DNA of 64,000 bases from Blasia pusilla (GCA_050084515.1 CM114275.1:25172001-25236000), one strand, 5' to 3'; shown: positions 36,608-48,713, counted from the stretch's first letter. Numbers and translations: made by a program. The notes: generated by a model not told the origin, from the letters alone.

Positions 36608-38384
36608 AAAAATTCTCATTCTCATTCTCAGTCTCCTCCCGTTGGAATCTTCTTGGAATGGATAATTATGTTAAGCTCACTTGTGGCAGTCATCTGGCGG
36701 CCCTTCCTCAATCAGAAATCATTCGACCCCAAGCTCGTGAGTCTTTCATAGCAGTGGATGAAAATTTTCTGTCTGTTCGATTTCTTCTCCAAATTGGAAC
36801 CATCTTTGTATCCAAAGATGTTAGGGTGGACGGTACGAAAGACATAATAGGTGAGACGGTCCAGCCAGTGACCTTAGACCGTAAAGTATGGAATCTCCTA
36901 CCTCTAGCAAATGGTCAATACAGAGTTTACGGCCTGCCCCTGAATTCGTCTGTTTCCCAAGTAGACGGTCTAGAATTTCCTAGTGCTCTGAGCTCTACGT
37001 TTGCAACTCCAAGCTCTGCATATCCGGCTTCGACTCCAACTTTGCACGCTCGTAACAATGTTGTTCTTCCTGAAGAGATTTCGGATGTTATCAACCTCAG
37101 TGGATTTGTCGGACACCAATCGGGCCCTCTATCTGCCTACTCGTTCCTCTTGCGAGTATCAGGCAATAGTTTGCTTTCGTCTCTGGCCTTGAAAATGTTC
37201 AAGCACATTCTTGTCGACGAGCTGCCGCCCACGTACGATGGTAATTGCATTTTTGAGTTGCCTCCACTTGCTGCTCTTGCTCAAAAGAAGGATGGAGGAC
37301 GCCTGAAGGGTATGGAAAGAAAGTCTGATTGTCATCGATGGTGCAGGCTTCAACGGACTAGTGCTTCCATTCCAGATGGTCCTTGGATTGTCTCCGGCCG
37401 CCAATGCGTGGGAGCCTTGGAGTGTAGAAGTCCAGCATGCCCGTATCTAGAGCGCAACGGGCGAGTCAATACGTCGCAATTCCCTCCCAAGAATGCAGAA
37501 ACTCCATACGAGGTTGGTGCCACCATACCGCCGAGAGGCCATCAATGTCCTCATTGTCAGGCATCGCCCTTCTGCGTTGGAGCGTGTCCTGCATACATAT
37601 TTTTCATTGTCCACGACTTGGGCTCCATGTCAGAGTATACAAGGCCGGCTGTTCATGTTGGCTCCCACACTCATCCTATGACCGATGCAATTCAAAGACA
37701 CATCAAGGAGGATGTGGCAAAGAAAGTAACCGAGGTCTACAGAAACTCTCCGGGTTCAAAGCCCGGAGTGATCAAGCTCACAACGACATCACAAATTTGT
37801 GAACAATTGCTTGGAATCCCTGGACAGGGCGAGATCACGGCGGTTGAGGAGAAACAACTATGGGAAAATCTCGCATTTCTCGCTGATCCTGAATGCTTCC
37901 GGAATTTGCTGCATCAAATACGAGTTCTGGATGGAAAGACGGTCGAAATGGATGCCATCGCCAAAATCAAGGCCAACTCCAGATTTCCATTCATTCAAAG
38001 ATGGCAGTTCATGGGCCAAGGAGGCGAGGGATCCAGGGCCTATGTCTTCAAAATGTCAACCACAGGTCCGTCGAGTGGCCTCGATCTTATAGATCGAATG
38101 AGGGAAGGGGAAGATCTTTATGGGAGCTGGGTAAGCTTTGATATTTGCTACAGAGTGCTGAACGGATGGTTGACGATGGGTGCTCACGTTTATGACCATG
38201 TGGAGAAGGGACTCAAAACTTATTTGTCTGTGAAGTAAAGGCAGAAGACGTTGGCAGTTTGAAGATGTGCTGGTTACTCTTATTGGAGGTGGTGAAGGAA
38301 AACAAAAGGCCACCTCCGGAAATTTATGGGTTCATGGCGGACAATGCACAACCTGGGTCACTAGAAGAAATGGGTGGTTTTTAT

Positions 38385-38545
38385 GACTAGACTTTAAATG
38401 ACTCATCAGAAGAATGACTCAAATTATGACTTAAATGGTTTAGTCATCAAATTTAGGGTCGTACAACTCACCAAGTCATCTGCTTATGACTAACGTAGTT
38501 ATCAATACCCTTTAGTAGAGACAAGTCATACTTGTTTTACTCGCC
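38385..38545. repeat. Left subterminal repeats of the CACTA element
   Basis: Words of the type TATGACTA, GACTCA and AGTCAT recur in both orientations within ~160 bp of the left end, as expected for transposase-binding sites of CACTA elements. The matching right-side block is 45780-46410. Confidence 0.7.
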
Positions 38546-38639
38546 GAGTAAAGATGAGTCATAAACAACGACTGATATGTTTAAATGATTTCATGCTCTA
38601 ATGTTGGTAGGAATTATTCAAAGCTGTTGTGTCATTTTC

Positions 38640-41345
38640 ATGTTAACATGAAGATATCTTTTCATCTAACCATTAGATGGAGATAAAACTTGGCACTAGC
38701 ATTGTGGGTAATTCTTTGCACTACTTGAACGGTTTGGATCTTCTATTTAATACCCCATGCTCCTACAAAAAATGAACACCTCCTTTGGGATTTACGATTT
38801 TTAAATCCATATGTGAGTGGTCATTGGGAGTTTTTTCTTTCCCCCTTGGTTCCAGGTGTTGGGGTGCCCCTGTGGAAAAAGTTTCTTGATTTTTAGAACC
38901 CTTGGTGAGGGGAGGGGGGAGAGAATGGGATGTTAAGAAGGAGGAGGAGGCCTTTGAGTACGAATGTTGGGAGTAGTTTGTCACATTAACATGTAGCTAT
39001 CTTTTCATCAAACCATAATATGGTGATGAAACGTGGCACTGAATTTTCTCTTAATTATTTGCATTACTTGAACGGTTCCGATATGCTATTTAGCTCCCCA
39101 TAATCCTACCAAAAATGAAACATCTCCTTTGGGATTTATGATTTTCAAATCCATGTATGAGTGGTCATTTGGAGTTTTTTCTTTTCCGCGTTGTTCTAGG
39201 TGTTGGGATGCCCCTCAAGGAAATGTATCTTGATTTTTGGCATACTTGGTGAGACCTAGTGATGAAGAGGAGCGCCAACAAAATGGATATGCAAGAGGAA
39301 TAAAGGCAAAACACAAGTAATCTTCCAAGAGTTAGTTGAAATTTTGATGTTTGCAATCTAGTATCTTGACTTCCCACCGTTGGATGGAGCTGAAACATAA
39401 GGACTATGGAGATGAGAAGGCCCTTTTACTTTTGGATGGTGTGGATTTTCCATATCCTACGCCATGCTGAATTTATAATTAGTAAACCAAGTTAAGGGTT
39501 TTTTTATTTTTTTATTCCCTTGCCGGGCATTGATTTCAAGATTTTATTTTTCCATTGGTATAGTAACACACAAGTTCATCTTGTGACAAATTTTCATGAT
39601 TTATAGACATGGTGATGAAGAGGAGGGCCAAGCAAATGGAGATGTAAGACAAAGAAAGGCAAAACATGAATAATGATCCAAATGTTAGTTCAATTTTGAT
39701 GATTGCACTCTAGCATCTTGACTTTCCACCGTTGGATGGAGCTGAAATATAAGGACTATGGAGATGCAAAGGCCCTTTTACTTTTGGACCGTGTGGATTT
39801 TCCATATCCTATTCCTTGCTCAATTTAAAATTGGGAAACCTTATTTAGGGTTTATGATTTTTTATTCCCTGTTTGGGTGTCCATTTGGAGATTTTCTTTT
39901 CCCATTGGTATAGTAGCACATAAGTACATCTCGTGACAAAGTTTAATGATTTATAGACATGATGGTGAAGAGGAGGGCCAAGCAAATGGAGATGAAAGAC
40001 GAAGAAAGGCAAAACACGAATAATGATCCAAGTATTAGTTCAATTTTGATGTTTTCACTCTAGCATCTTGACTTTCCACCGTTGGATGGAGCTGAAATAT
40101 AAGTAATATGGAGATGCAAAGGCCCTTTTACTTTTGAACCGTGTGGATTTTCCATATCCTACTCCTTGCTTAATTTAAAATTGGGAAACCTTATTTAGGG
40201 TTTATGATTTTTTATTCCCTGTTTGGGTGTCCATTTGGAGATTTCCTTTTTCCATTGGTATAGAAGCACATAAGTTCATCTCGTGGAGAAGTTTCATGAT
40301 TTATAGACACGATGATGAAGAGAAGGGCCAAGCAAATAGAGATGAAAGACGAAGAAAGGAAAAACACGAATAATGATCCAAGTGTTAGTTCAATTTTGAT
40401 GTTTGCACTCTAGTATCTTGACTTCCCACCGTTGGATGGAGTTGAAACGTAAGAACTATGGAGATGAGACGGCCCTTTTACTTTTGGGTTGTGTGGATTT
40501 TCCATATCCTACTTCATGCTCAATTTAAAAATGGGAAACCTTGTTTAAGGTTTATGATTTTTAATTCCCAAGGTGGGGGTCTATTTGGAGATTTTATTTT
40601 TCCATTAGTATGATAACACATAAGTACATCTTGTGACAAAGTTTGAGGATTTATGGACCTGGTGATGAAGAGGGGTGCCAACAAAATGGATATGAAAGAG
40701 GAACAAAGGCAAAACATCAATAATGTCCCAAGAGCTAGTTAAATTTTGATGTTTGTATTCTAGCATCTTGACTTCCCACCGTTGGATGGAGCTGAAAAAT
40801 AAGGAATATGGACATGAGAAGGTCCTTTTACTTTTGGACCGTGCGGATTTTCCATATCCTATCCCTGCTCAATTTAAAAATGGGAAACTTTGTTTAGGGT
40901 TTATGATTTTTTATTCCCTGTTTGGGTGTCCATTTGGAGATTTTCTTTTCCCATTGGTATAGTAGCACATAAGTACATCTCGTGACAAAGTTTCATGATT
41001 TATAGACACAATAGTGAAGAGGAGGGCCAAGCAAATGGAGATGAAAGACGAAGAAAGGCAAAACACGAATAATGATCCAAGTGTTAGTTCAATTTTGATG
41101 TTTTCACTCTAGCATCTTGACTTTCCACCGTTGGATGGAACTGAAATATAAGGACTATGGAGATGAAAAGGCGTTGTTAATATTGGACGGTGTGGATTTT
41201 CCATATCCTACTCCATGCTCAATTTAAAACTGGGAAATTGTGTTTAGGGTTTATGAATTTTAATTCCCTGGTCGGGAGTCGATTTGGAGATTTTCATTTT
41301 CCATTGGTATCGTGACATTGAAGTTCATTTGGGCTCAAAGTTTCA
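38640..41345 (+). repeat. Tandem array of about eight ~350-bp units inside the CACTA element
   Basis: The phrase ACTTTCCACCGTTGGATGGA (or CTTCCC variant) recurs at 39369, 39721, 40071, 40421, 40771 and 41120, a period of 349-352 bp. Two more diverged units precede it, with TTGAACGGTTTGGATCTTC at ~38727 and TTGAACGGTTCCGATATGC at ~39071. Each unit also holds TGTGGATTTTCCATATCCTA and GGAGATTTTCTTTTCCCATT. There is no long open frame common to the units. Confidence 0.95.
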
Positions 41346-42327
41346 GGATTAACAGACTTGGTGGTGGATGAATGGAGTGCGTGGAGGGCCTGAAACGGAG
41401 AAAGAAAGATGATTGGGTTTAGAACGCTGATTGGAAGATTCTACAATTGATTTGGCTTTAGTAGTGAAGAAACTCATCATATTGGAAGAATGTTCAAGAT
41501 CACCGGTGTATTGTGGCTGCAAAATACCCGTGTAAGTAGGCTTGTGATACTCATAAATGAATTGTGTGCATTCTAAATGATGTGGCATGAGAGAGAATGC
41601 TAATGGACATCCACGTGGCATGCAAGGAAAAATGCTTAGTGTCCCTCTCGTTCTTTCGTCCTGAGTAAGGTGTGTTTGGCGGGAGAGAGTGTGCACTAGA
41701 GTGGGACGTTAGGAGTTTCTGCACGAGTGGGAAGTTCAAATTCAAAGATTAGGGGATTTGGGAGGTCCGAGGTCGGTGTTTCGTTAGGAGTGGGAAGTTT
41801 AAAGATTAGGGGATTGGGGAGGTCCGAGGTAGGTGTTTAGGGTTTCGACAGGAGTGGGAAGTTCGGAGATTGGGAAGGTCTAGAGTTGAAGTTTCGGAAG
41901 GAGTGAGAATTGTGGAGAAAGTCGGTCATTTCTTCTGCCACTGGTGAAGGCAAGCATGAGGACCAAGTCAAGAGCACAGATGAAGGCCACGGCCAAGAGA
42001 ATCCAAGGCCCCGAAGACTAGGAGGTACATCTCCGTTCTTACCATGTAAAATTAGCTTGATAGTTGTGTTCTTTTTGTCACCATTTCTTCAGATTTAGTG
42101 CGAGTGTTTATAACGAAATCAATAAAAAAAATAGAATTATAGGTTTTTCCAGTGAAGTTCACTGTCAAGTATCACACCGGCATTTCTTTCATAACAGAAA
42201 CTCATGTAAGGACTTGTGAGATAATCCCTATCTTGGCAAGATCTCTGTTTATGGGTGTTCTGGTATCAATTGGATTCTTTACGCGACTCTTGAGCTAGGG
42301 ACATTTGTGAGCAGATGCAAATGCCAT
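41346..42327 (+). other. CACTA interior between tandem array and LIP2 piece
   Basis: The stretch contains short repeated words around 41690-41890 (GGAGTGGGAAGTT, GATTAGGGGATT, GGAGGTCCGAGGT occur two to three times). It may derive from the promoter and 5' leader of the captured gene, but I recognise no coding sequence. Confidence 0.4.
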
Positions 42328-43412
42328 GACATGTTCAACGAGCTCGTGCCTTATGTGGATGCTTGGTGATGGCAAAAGGAAACTGTGGAGTGGATTTCAG
42401 CAGCAGAGGCGAGAGGCGAGACACCTTTGGATTCTGTTGTGATACTTCAACATCCTTCTGTTTACACCATGGGTACCCGAAGTTCTGAGAGCTTTTTGCG
42501 ATTAGATAAGGATGATCCATCCTATGAACTGCATCGGACAAAACAGGGTGGTGAGGTCACATACCATGGTCCAGGCCAGGTACTCTTGAATTGGTGTGAT
42601 ATATGCAAACACTATATGGAAAATTGATTCAAAGATTTTGGGTCTCAGAGCTTTTGATGTTTCCAGATTTTGATAAAGCAAGGGAAGCATTGAATGGATG
42701 GGTGGGAAGAATTCAGTGTTTCATCACTCTCGTATGGTTCTATTGATGTATTGATTTGCCTCTTATGCTGATGTGGTATAACTTGCAGCTAGTAATGTAT
42801 CCAATCATAAACTTGCGGCATCAAAAATGGATCTTCACTGGTACCTTCGCATGTTGGAGGAAGTTGTGATACGCTCATTGTGGTCAGCCTGTAGTCTCCG
42901 AGCTACGCGGCTTGATGGTCTGACTGGTGTTTGGGTTGGTGGGATTCGATGCCCGATCCCAAAGAGTAAACGCATTTCGCTCCTCATACTACCACATTGA
43001 CGAGGGTGGTCCTTACAGTGTTGTGCATCATGAGATTCAAATTCTGTGACAGCCAAAAGGATTATTGTGTTGCTGAAGCGATATCTTATGGTTTTTTATT
43101 GCATGTGATGCGAAGGTAGCAGCCATAGGCATCCGTGTGTCTCGATGGATCACTTATCATGGTGTTTCCCTGAACGTCAACACCGACCTTTCACATTTTC
43201 AGCGTATCGTTCCTTGTGGAATAGGTGACCGACCAGTTAGTAGCGTTCAACACCTGCTTCTAGCTAAATCTGTGCTAGGAGAGTTACCTGATGTTACAGG
43301 GAACACTCTTTCTAGCTCTTCTCGAGTAGAACCATCTTCGGAGGTACTAGAAAGCATGAGACTTTTACAGGATACAAAACTATTAGATTGCTTACACCTT
43401 TCCCTCGTATGA
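42328..43412 (+). pseudogene. LIP2: Captured fragment of octanoyltransferase gene (lipoate biosynthesis), introns kept
   Basis: LIP2/LipB moves octanoate from acyl carrier protein to lipoate-dependent enzymes. Three exon-like blocks can be read: 42328-42579 (FNELVPYVDAW, in-frame TGA, WQKETVEWISAAEARGETPL, ILQHPSVYTMGTRSSES, GGEVTYHGPGQ; donor CAG/GTACTC), 42789-42938 ([11 protein letters not shown], one-base shift, [27 protein letters not shown]) and about 43117-43412 ([36 protein letters not shown]). The lipoyl/octanoyl motif GGEVTYHGPGQ and the catalytic-region PCGI are clear. The first exons are absent and stop plus frameshift make it non-functional. Retained introns show DNA-level capture, not reverse transcription. 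Confidence 0.85.
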
Positions 43413-43698
43413 AAATTTGCAGAAATCTTCCAAATGAAATTGGAAGCTCCAACCAATAAAGGTCCGAGATCTTTGACGGAATTAAGTTGATGGTCGACGA
43501 AACCCTCGGAAATCGAGATACTTTAGAATTTGTAGTCCCAGGCGAAGGTATCTTGAAGTCCAAATTGTAGGTGGCAGAAGAGAAGCTTATTGGTTGTGTC
43601 TGGATCAAGAACCAAGGAACTATGAGATCCTCTAATGGTGTTCTCTAGCCTTCACACACGTTTAAGAATTTAGCAATCTGTGCATGTTTTCACTGCAG

Positions 43699-45265
43699 CT
43701 TTTGAGGAGGCACCCAAGGATAACTGCTTGTCAAAATTCAACAAAGGCCGGTGGTTTGAGTCCAGCAGAGGTAAGTGCACCTTGTTCCCCTGAAGTAATG
43801 ACTCTATTTTGTGTGTCATCTCTTCATTTAGTATACAAGTCATGAGTAGACTTGTAAAGAACTTAAGACTTTCCCACTAGGGGAATGCTTTTTCGTTCCT
43901 CATCCGACAGGTAACATTTTACTGAAGATTTTTTTCAGGGTTTACTCTAATAGATGGTCAAGAGTTAGTTGTTTAACGTTGGAGTCCAAAACAGACTTAT
44001 CTCTTGGAGTTATGACAACCTCTAAACAGTGTAGCCTTGGTTATTTACTTGGCAACTAGGTGGACAATTTGCGTGTTATGCTACTGGGAATGATCAATGA
44101 TCCTCGTGTGGTCCTCATCAAACTAGCCGATCGTCTACACAACATGCAAACAATGTTAGTATCAGTAGAGGAAGTCTGGTTCGAAGTACCCTCTTGATTT
44201 CAAACCAGCAAAAGCTCACTACTTTGGCAAACTTTTTACATGCTATGAAGTACATATTCAGGTCAAAGGACTTTCTCGGAGGATATCATGATGCGGACGG
44301 TCTTGATTGCATTCTGTGTGTAGTTATGCTCTCCCACCATTGAAAGCACATGTTGTAGCACAAGAAACTTTGGCAGTTTGGTGCTCACTGGCATCAAGGC
44401 TTGGTGTATGGGCCGTGAAGGCAGAGCTAGAAGATCTCTGTTTTGCTGTCTTGCAAGTATGTCCCAAATTCTATTTCAGATGACTTTCCAGGTTCCCCTC
44501 AGATGTTTTATTGTCTCTTTGATGCGTGGGGGTAGTCAGTGGGTGGTAACTAATTCTAGTTATCACTAGTTTCTGAGTTATGATATATTGTTCTTACCGA
44601 AGGCCCTCTCATATTGTGCCTCCAACGTGTCGGTGCTAGCCCAAAACCTTTCGGAGACTACGAGCTGCACTAGCTACCATATGGAGTCCACACAAAGATT
44701 GGAGGTATTTAAGGAGAATGACCAAAAGAGCTAAACGAAGAGCACTACTCTATGGTGATCTGGTGCAAGAGGAATTGGAACCCAAACCGGATCCATAAGA
44801 TGAGGAAGAGTTGACAATGAAGGTGTGCATATCTCCCATAGCCTTGCAAAGAAAAGATGAAGGTGTTTTTCAGTAATGAACTCCTTTAACTACACATTCG
44901 TCATCGGGTTGAAGGTACTTGGGTCGTGCAATATTCATGGTGTCGATGCATCGGGGATTGCATCCAGATCATTTCAGATCATATGTTACTTATTCTCATT
45001 GCCCACCTTTGATGCTGAACGAGAGAAAGCGATGTACTTACATGTTGATTGGCTGATCAACAATAATGCAGGATCTTCTTGAAGCAGTTGTGCCATTTGA
45101 TATATTATTAGATCGTAACATGCGCAGTGCTGGACTTGGTTCCCTTGGCAATCCATGAGAGATAAGTAAGAAGAAAACAAAGGTGATACGGGATGCTGAA
45201 GTTGCCCTTGCTGCTTTGGGTGCCTATGAGGATGCTCTTGAGAAGGAGCTTCTTATTTCAACCTC
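43699..45265 (+). pseudogene. RSH1: Captured fragment of a RelA/SpoT homologue (ppGpp synthase/hydrolase-type) gene
   Basis: RSH proteins make or degrade the alarmone (p)ppGpp in chloroplasts. Five exon-like blocks: 43699-43770 (LLRRHPRITACQ), 44060-44154 (NLRVMLLGMINDPRVVLIKL then ADRLHNMQT, part of the HD hydrolase domain), 44324-44456 (YALPPLKAHVVAQETLAVWC, SRLGVWAVKAELEDLCFAVL), ~44650-44822 (RRLRAALA, WRYLRRMTKRAKRRALL, in-frame TAA) and 45072-45265 (DLLEAVVPFDILLDRNMRS, VIRDAEVALAALGAYEDALE). The joins keep phase and GT-AG ends. The RSH1 class is favoured because the order and wording of these blocks fit plant RSH1. It lies in the same orientation as the LIP2 piece, ~290 nt downstream, and has stops, so it is a fragment. 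Confidence 0.85.
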
Positions 45266-45779
45266 GTAAGTCCTCTGTTCGTAGTGTCAAGGGACATGAG
45301 CTCCATTGTCCAGATACAAGAGAAAGATGTTGCATGTGGCAGTGGTTGGCTGAATCTTAACGTGAAGAGAGCATCTTTCGGCTTTTAAGCCAAGAAGTTG
45401 TGCAGACATTGCACAAAGTATCAGGGAGCTCCTTGATTATTTTACTGTGAACAAAATTGGAATGAAGGGATCTTCCTTAGAAGGAATGCTTCCCCACATG
45501 ACCAAACCAAAAGAATTGACCGCTCAAACTTCCTTGTGATCCATGTCCTCAAACCTCTGCCTCCAAACTATTATATATAAATAGTTTGGAAAAGAGGATT
45601 TCAATAATTCACCATATAAATGGAAAAGAGGATTTCAATAATTCAAATCCATTAATTCTTGCACCGTTCAAAAGGCATAATATACATTCTAAAGTATCCA
45701 AAATTTATTTTCCCACTGGTCATATTGATATAACTAGCACAATACGATTCAAAAACTGAAGTAGTAAGTTTCAAGTTCT
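45266..45779 (+). other. CACTA interior after the RSH1 piece
   Basis: No further RSH1 exon can be read with confidence. A short direct duplication (GGAAAAGAGGATTTCAATAATTC, at ~45580 and ~45620) is present; otherwise AT-rich sequence. Confidence 0.4.
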
Positions 45780-46410
45780 CTCTAGTCATAATTGTATGAC
45801 TCATGCAGTTCCGTGGCAATGACTACATAATTTCCGCAACTCACATAGTCATATCTTTGTGACTAAACCAGTTGTGTCCGCTTCTATAGTAGTCATGTAA
45901 CTCTACTCTTCTAGTCATAGTACATGACTACATGAGTCCATACCAACATTTCAATAAAATAAAATGACTACATGAGTTGTCAACTATAACTGAATGGAGT
46001 ACACTTTGGTGCATTTTGATAGGATATTCTGAACTTTTGCACACCAACCATGACTAAAGGAGTCGTTGGTGGTAACTAGAAAAATATACACATATGACTA
46101 GATGAGTCGTACTCAAGTCCACATCATCATTGACATGTCACAACAATAGTCAATGTCATCAGTGACACATCATAATAAATAGTCCATGTCACTGATGATG
46201 TGTGATTATTCCACGTCATCTAAGTGACGTGTCAGTCATGGCCTCATGACTACACCCTCGAGTCATATACCAACCTCCACCTAAGATGACCATCCTAGTT
46301 AGCCTAGTCGCCAAACAAATATGACTTGGCTTTTGTGTCTAAAGTAGTCGTCAGTCATTGTTAGTCATGGTTTCTAAAGTATGACTCATATGAGTCATAT
46401 AACCTAGTCA
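45780..46410. repeat. Right subterminal repeats of the CACTA element
   Basis: At least fifteen copies of TAGTCAT/ATGACTA-type words occur in both orientations over the last ~650 bp, denser than on the left. They fit transposase-binding subterminal repeats of CACTA elements. Confidence 0.8.
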
Positions 46411-46888
46411 TAAAACCAGGGATTTCTTCTAGTGGGTGGATTGCTATCCGGGAAGTGTTCTGGGGTGGAGAGGTTCAACCGGAGAGGGAAAGGTCGGATG
46501 CTTTCCATTGGCAACAGTCTGTGACCCGGTACACCAAATCTTGCATCAAGGAGAATAAGAGGACAGAGCATGTCACTCTACTCCAACGCTACAAGGACAT
46601 CAAAACCTTGAAGCAGGCCATGGAATGCTAGGAAGAACTTCATGGGTGGTGGAGGAAGCATGCGATTGAGGGGAAGAACAAAGAGTTGTGCTCTTGGTTG
46701 AGTTGGTGGACTGTACGTATGAGACAATGGGGAAACTTCATGCGGCAGGTGAGTTCACTATGTTGTCTTGTCAAGCTCACGCTGAGAATTGTTTGTAAAG
46801 TTGTAGCTCAGGGTGAGAAGCGTGGGAACTATATGGATTTCAAACCCAAGAAACCAAGCAAGCTGTCGGATGCGACGGGTTGCCCGAG

Positions 46889-47150
46889 TGTGCAACCCGA
46901 CGGAAACCGACGGGTTGCCCGAGGGTGCAACCCGACGGAAATCGACGGGTTGCATCCAGATTTTTGGTGCAACCCGTCGGGACCCGACGGGTCACAGAGT
47001 CGTTCATGGGATGCCTCGGCCTTGCAACCCGTCGAGTTCCGACGGGTTGCAGTAGGTGGGTTTAAGGTTACAACACGTCGGGACCCGACGGGTCGCAGAG
47101 TCGTTCATGGGATGCCTTGGGCCTGCAACCCATCTGGTTCCGACAAGTCG
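46889..47150. repeat. Six palindromes in the transposase intron
   Basis: Copies start at about 46889, 46925, 46969, 47023, 47072 and 47124 at 36-54-nt spacing. Arms are GCAACCCGACGGA or GCAACCCGTCGGG with complementary partners. All lie within the intron 46749-47208. Confidence 0.9.
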
Positions 47151-48713
47151 CTTATTTCTTTGACTCCTGAGTTATTTTCGTTCCCTTCTAACATTGCCGT
47201 CGTTGCAGGGATTGAACGTTCATGAAAATGCCCTCTGCCCCAACACAAGTGGAGTAGAAAGTGTTCATTCCTCATGGAGGTCGTCACAAGCATGCCAACG
47301 AATTTCACTTGTGGAGGCATGCCAACAAGACCAGGCAAGAGCAATGCTACAGTCTGCAGCATCCCATATCTTCGTCACAAAAGGCATAACAAAAGGAAAG
47401 GGGCCATCGATCTACGAGCTCTATGTCAGGGCGGTTGTGAGATCTGGTGATGAAAAAATGTATGTGGAAGCCTTCAACCGGTGTGTAGCTGGAACTCCAC
47501 TCGAGCAAGACGTACACATTGGTGGGGATATTCGTGGGCGGGTTTCAAGACGTCCCATACAGATGGTGGTAGAGCAGTCCGAGCAAGACTCGTGGAGACC
47601 ACATAAGTATCTTGACTTCAGGCAGGTGAAGAGGCAGCATCGAGGAACGAATCTGGTGATTGATTTGGATGAGGAAATTACTCCGCCCAAGTATTCGGGG
47701 ACCCCGGACCCGTCCCAAATCCGTGATGGAGTTACTTCTCCAAAATCAGTGAATGTTTTATTTCAAAAGCCCTCCGTTGCTGGAAGTTCGCAACATCCTG
47801 TCACTGGGATGGTTCAACAATATGGGATTTCGATAATGGAGGTGGATTGCAACCTAAAACGGTGGCATATATCTGGGAGCAACCCAGGACGTGGACCCAC
47901 CTGCAGGGCAGGATCTGATGGCATTAGGAGAGCATGCGGCACTTTCCTAAATAAGAACTGTACAAGGACTGGACGACCACTGCCTAGGTTTTGGGGACTC
48001 AAAACCTTTGATCGTTTCACGAAGACCGGGGATCAATTGAAGTACTTCTTCAACCCAAATGAATCTTGCGCTTTCCGGAAGTCTTATCCGGTTGCCATTA
48101 GAGCTCCCGGGAATACCCCCACGATTTGGCCCATTGCCGCAGGTACGAACTGCACTCAAGACAAAGTGGACAATCTTACAAGTGTCGGTTTCAGACTCAT
48201 AGACAGGGGAAGTTCGGAGCATGTTCGCATTACAGAGACGTTCACATTTCGTATTCAACCCAAGATTGATGTAAATATGTACCCGGGGAAGGTGGATGAT
48301 CTCAATCCATTATTTCTGTTTGAGTCTAGAAATGGGGTGAAGAGAAATAGAATGTGCAGGCCAACGGTGGAGAGAGCAAAGCGAATTGCATCAGCTCGGG
48401 AGGCAAAAATGGAGATCATCGCCACGAAAGATGTCTTGAGTGGCAATGGAATAGGAAGGACGATTGGGTGGGAACAACATCTTTGTAAATTCAAGTGTCA
48501 CAGGGGTGTATGTGGTGCACATCTGTTGCTCTCCCACATGTTCATGTGATGACTTTGTCCAAAGAGAGACAAGTGGCAAAAGGTATTTCCCTTGTAAGCA
48601 CATGTACAATGTGTTGCTGGTAGTTTTAAGAGAGTCCGAGGTAGAAGTAGGAATCCACCAACCAATTCTATCCCTCAAAGAAGTTCGAAGTATTTTAAAC
48701 AAACCACTTTGAG

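Larger units (their letters stand above)
38359..46434. mobile_element. CACTA (En/Spm-type) transposon, 8076 bp, non-autonomous, carrying host gene pieces
   Basis: The left end reads CACTAGAAGAAATGGGTGG and the complement of the right end CACTAGAAGAAATCCCTGG; both continue with TTTATGACTA. GGT is duplicated at 38356-38358 and 46435-46437. Removing the element and one GGT restores the transposase reading frame of its host. The interior holds many TATGACTA/TAGTCATA subterminal motifs, eight ~350-bp tandem repeats (38640-41345) and plus-strand genomic fragments of LIP2 and RSH1. I see no TnpA/TnpD-like transposase, so it depends on another element. Confidence 0.95.
36658..48713 (+). pseudogene. 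Mutator-like transposase with N-terminal zinc cluster and C-terminal SWIM finger, split by a CACTA element
   Basis: The ATG at 36658 opens 526 codons. Residues ~225-340 hold a Cys/His cluster (ALECRSPACPYL, CPHCQASPFCVGACPA, HVGSHTHPM), as in WRKY-GCM1/FLYWCH-type DNA-binding zinc domains. Residues ~489-513 (SWVSFDICYRVLNGW, AHVYDH) carry the likely first catalytic Asp. A one-base shift near 38210 moves the frame to NLFVCEVKAEDVGSLKMC and GFMADNAQPGW, which holds the likely second Asp; the CACTA insert falls inside this block (38358/46438) and frame resumes as IAIREVFWGG. An in-frame TAG follows at 46629-46631. The exon ends at 46748 (CAG/GTGAGT); a 460-nt intron with palindromes ends at 47208. 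The last exon has NTSGVESVHSSW (possible catalytic Glu) and, after another frame change near 48465, the SWIM finger CSCDDF...FPCKHMYN. The order zinc cluster, DDE, SWIM is that of Mutator transposases. Confidence 0.75.

Noticed and set aside
42328-45265. LIP2 and RSH1 as functional host genes
   Set aside because: First and last exons are absent, stops and a frameshift are present, and both pieces lie between matched CACTA ends with a target duplication.
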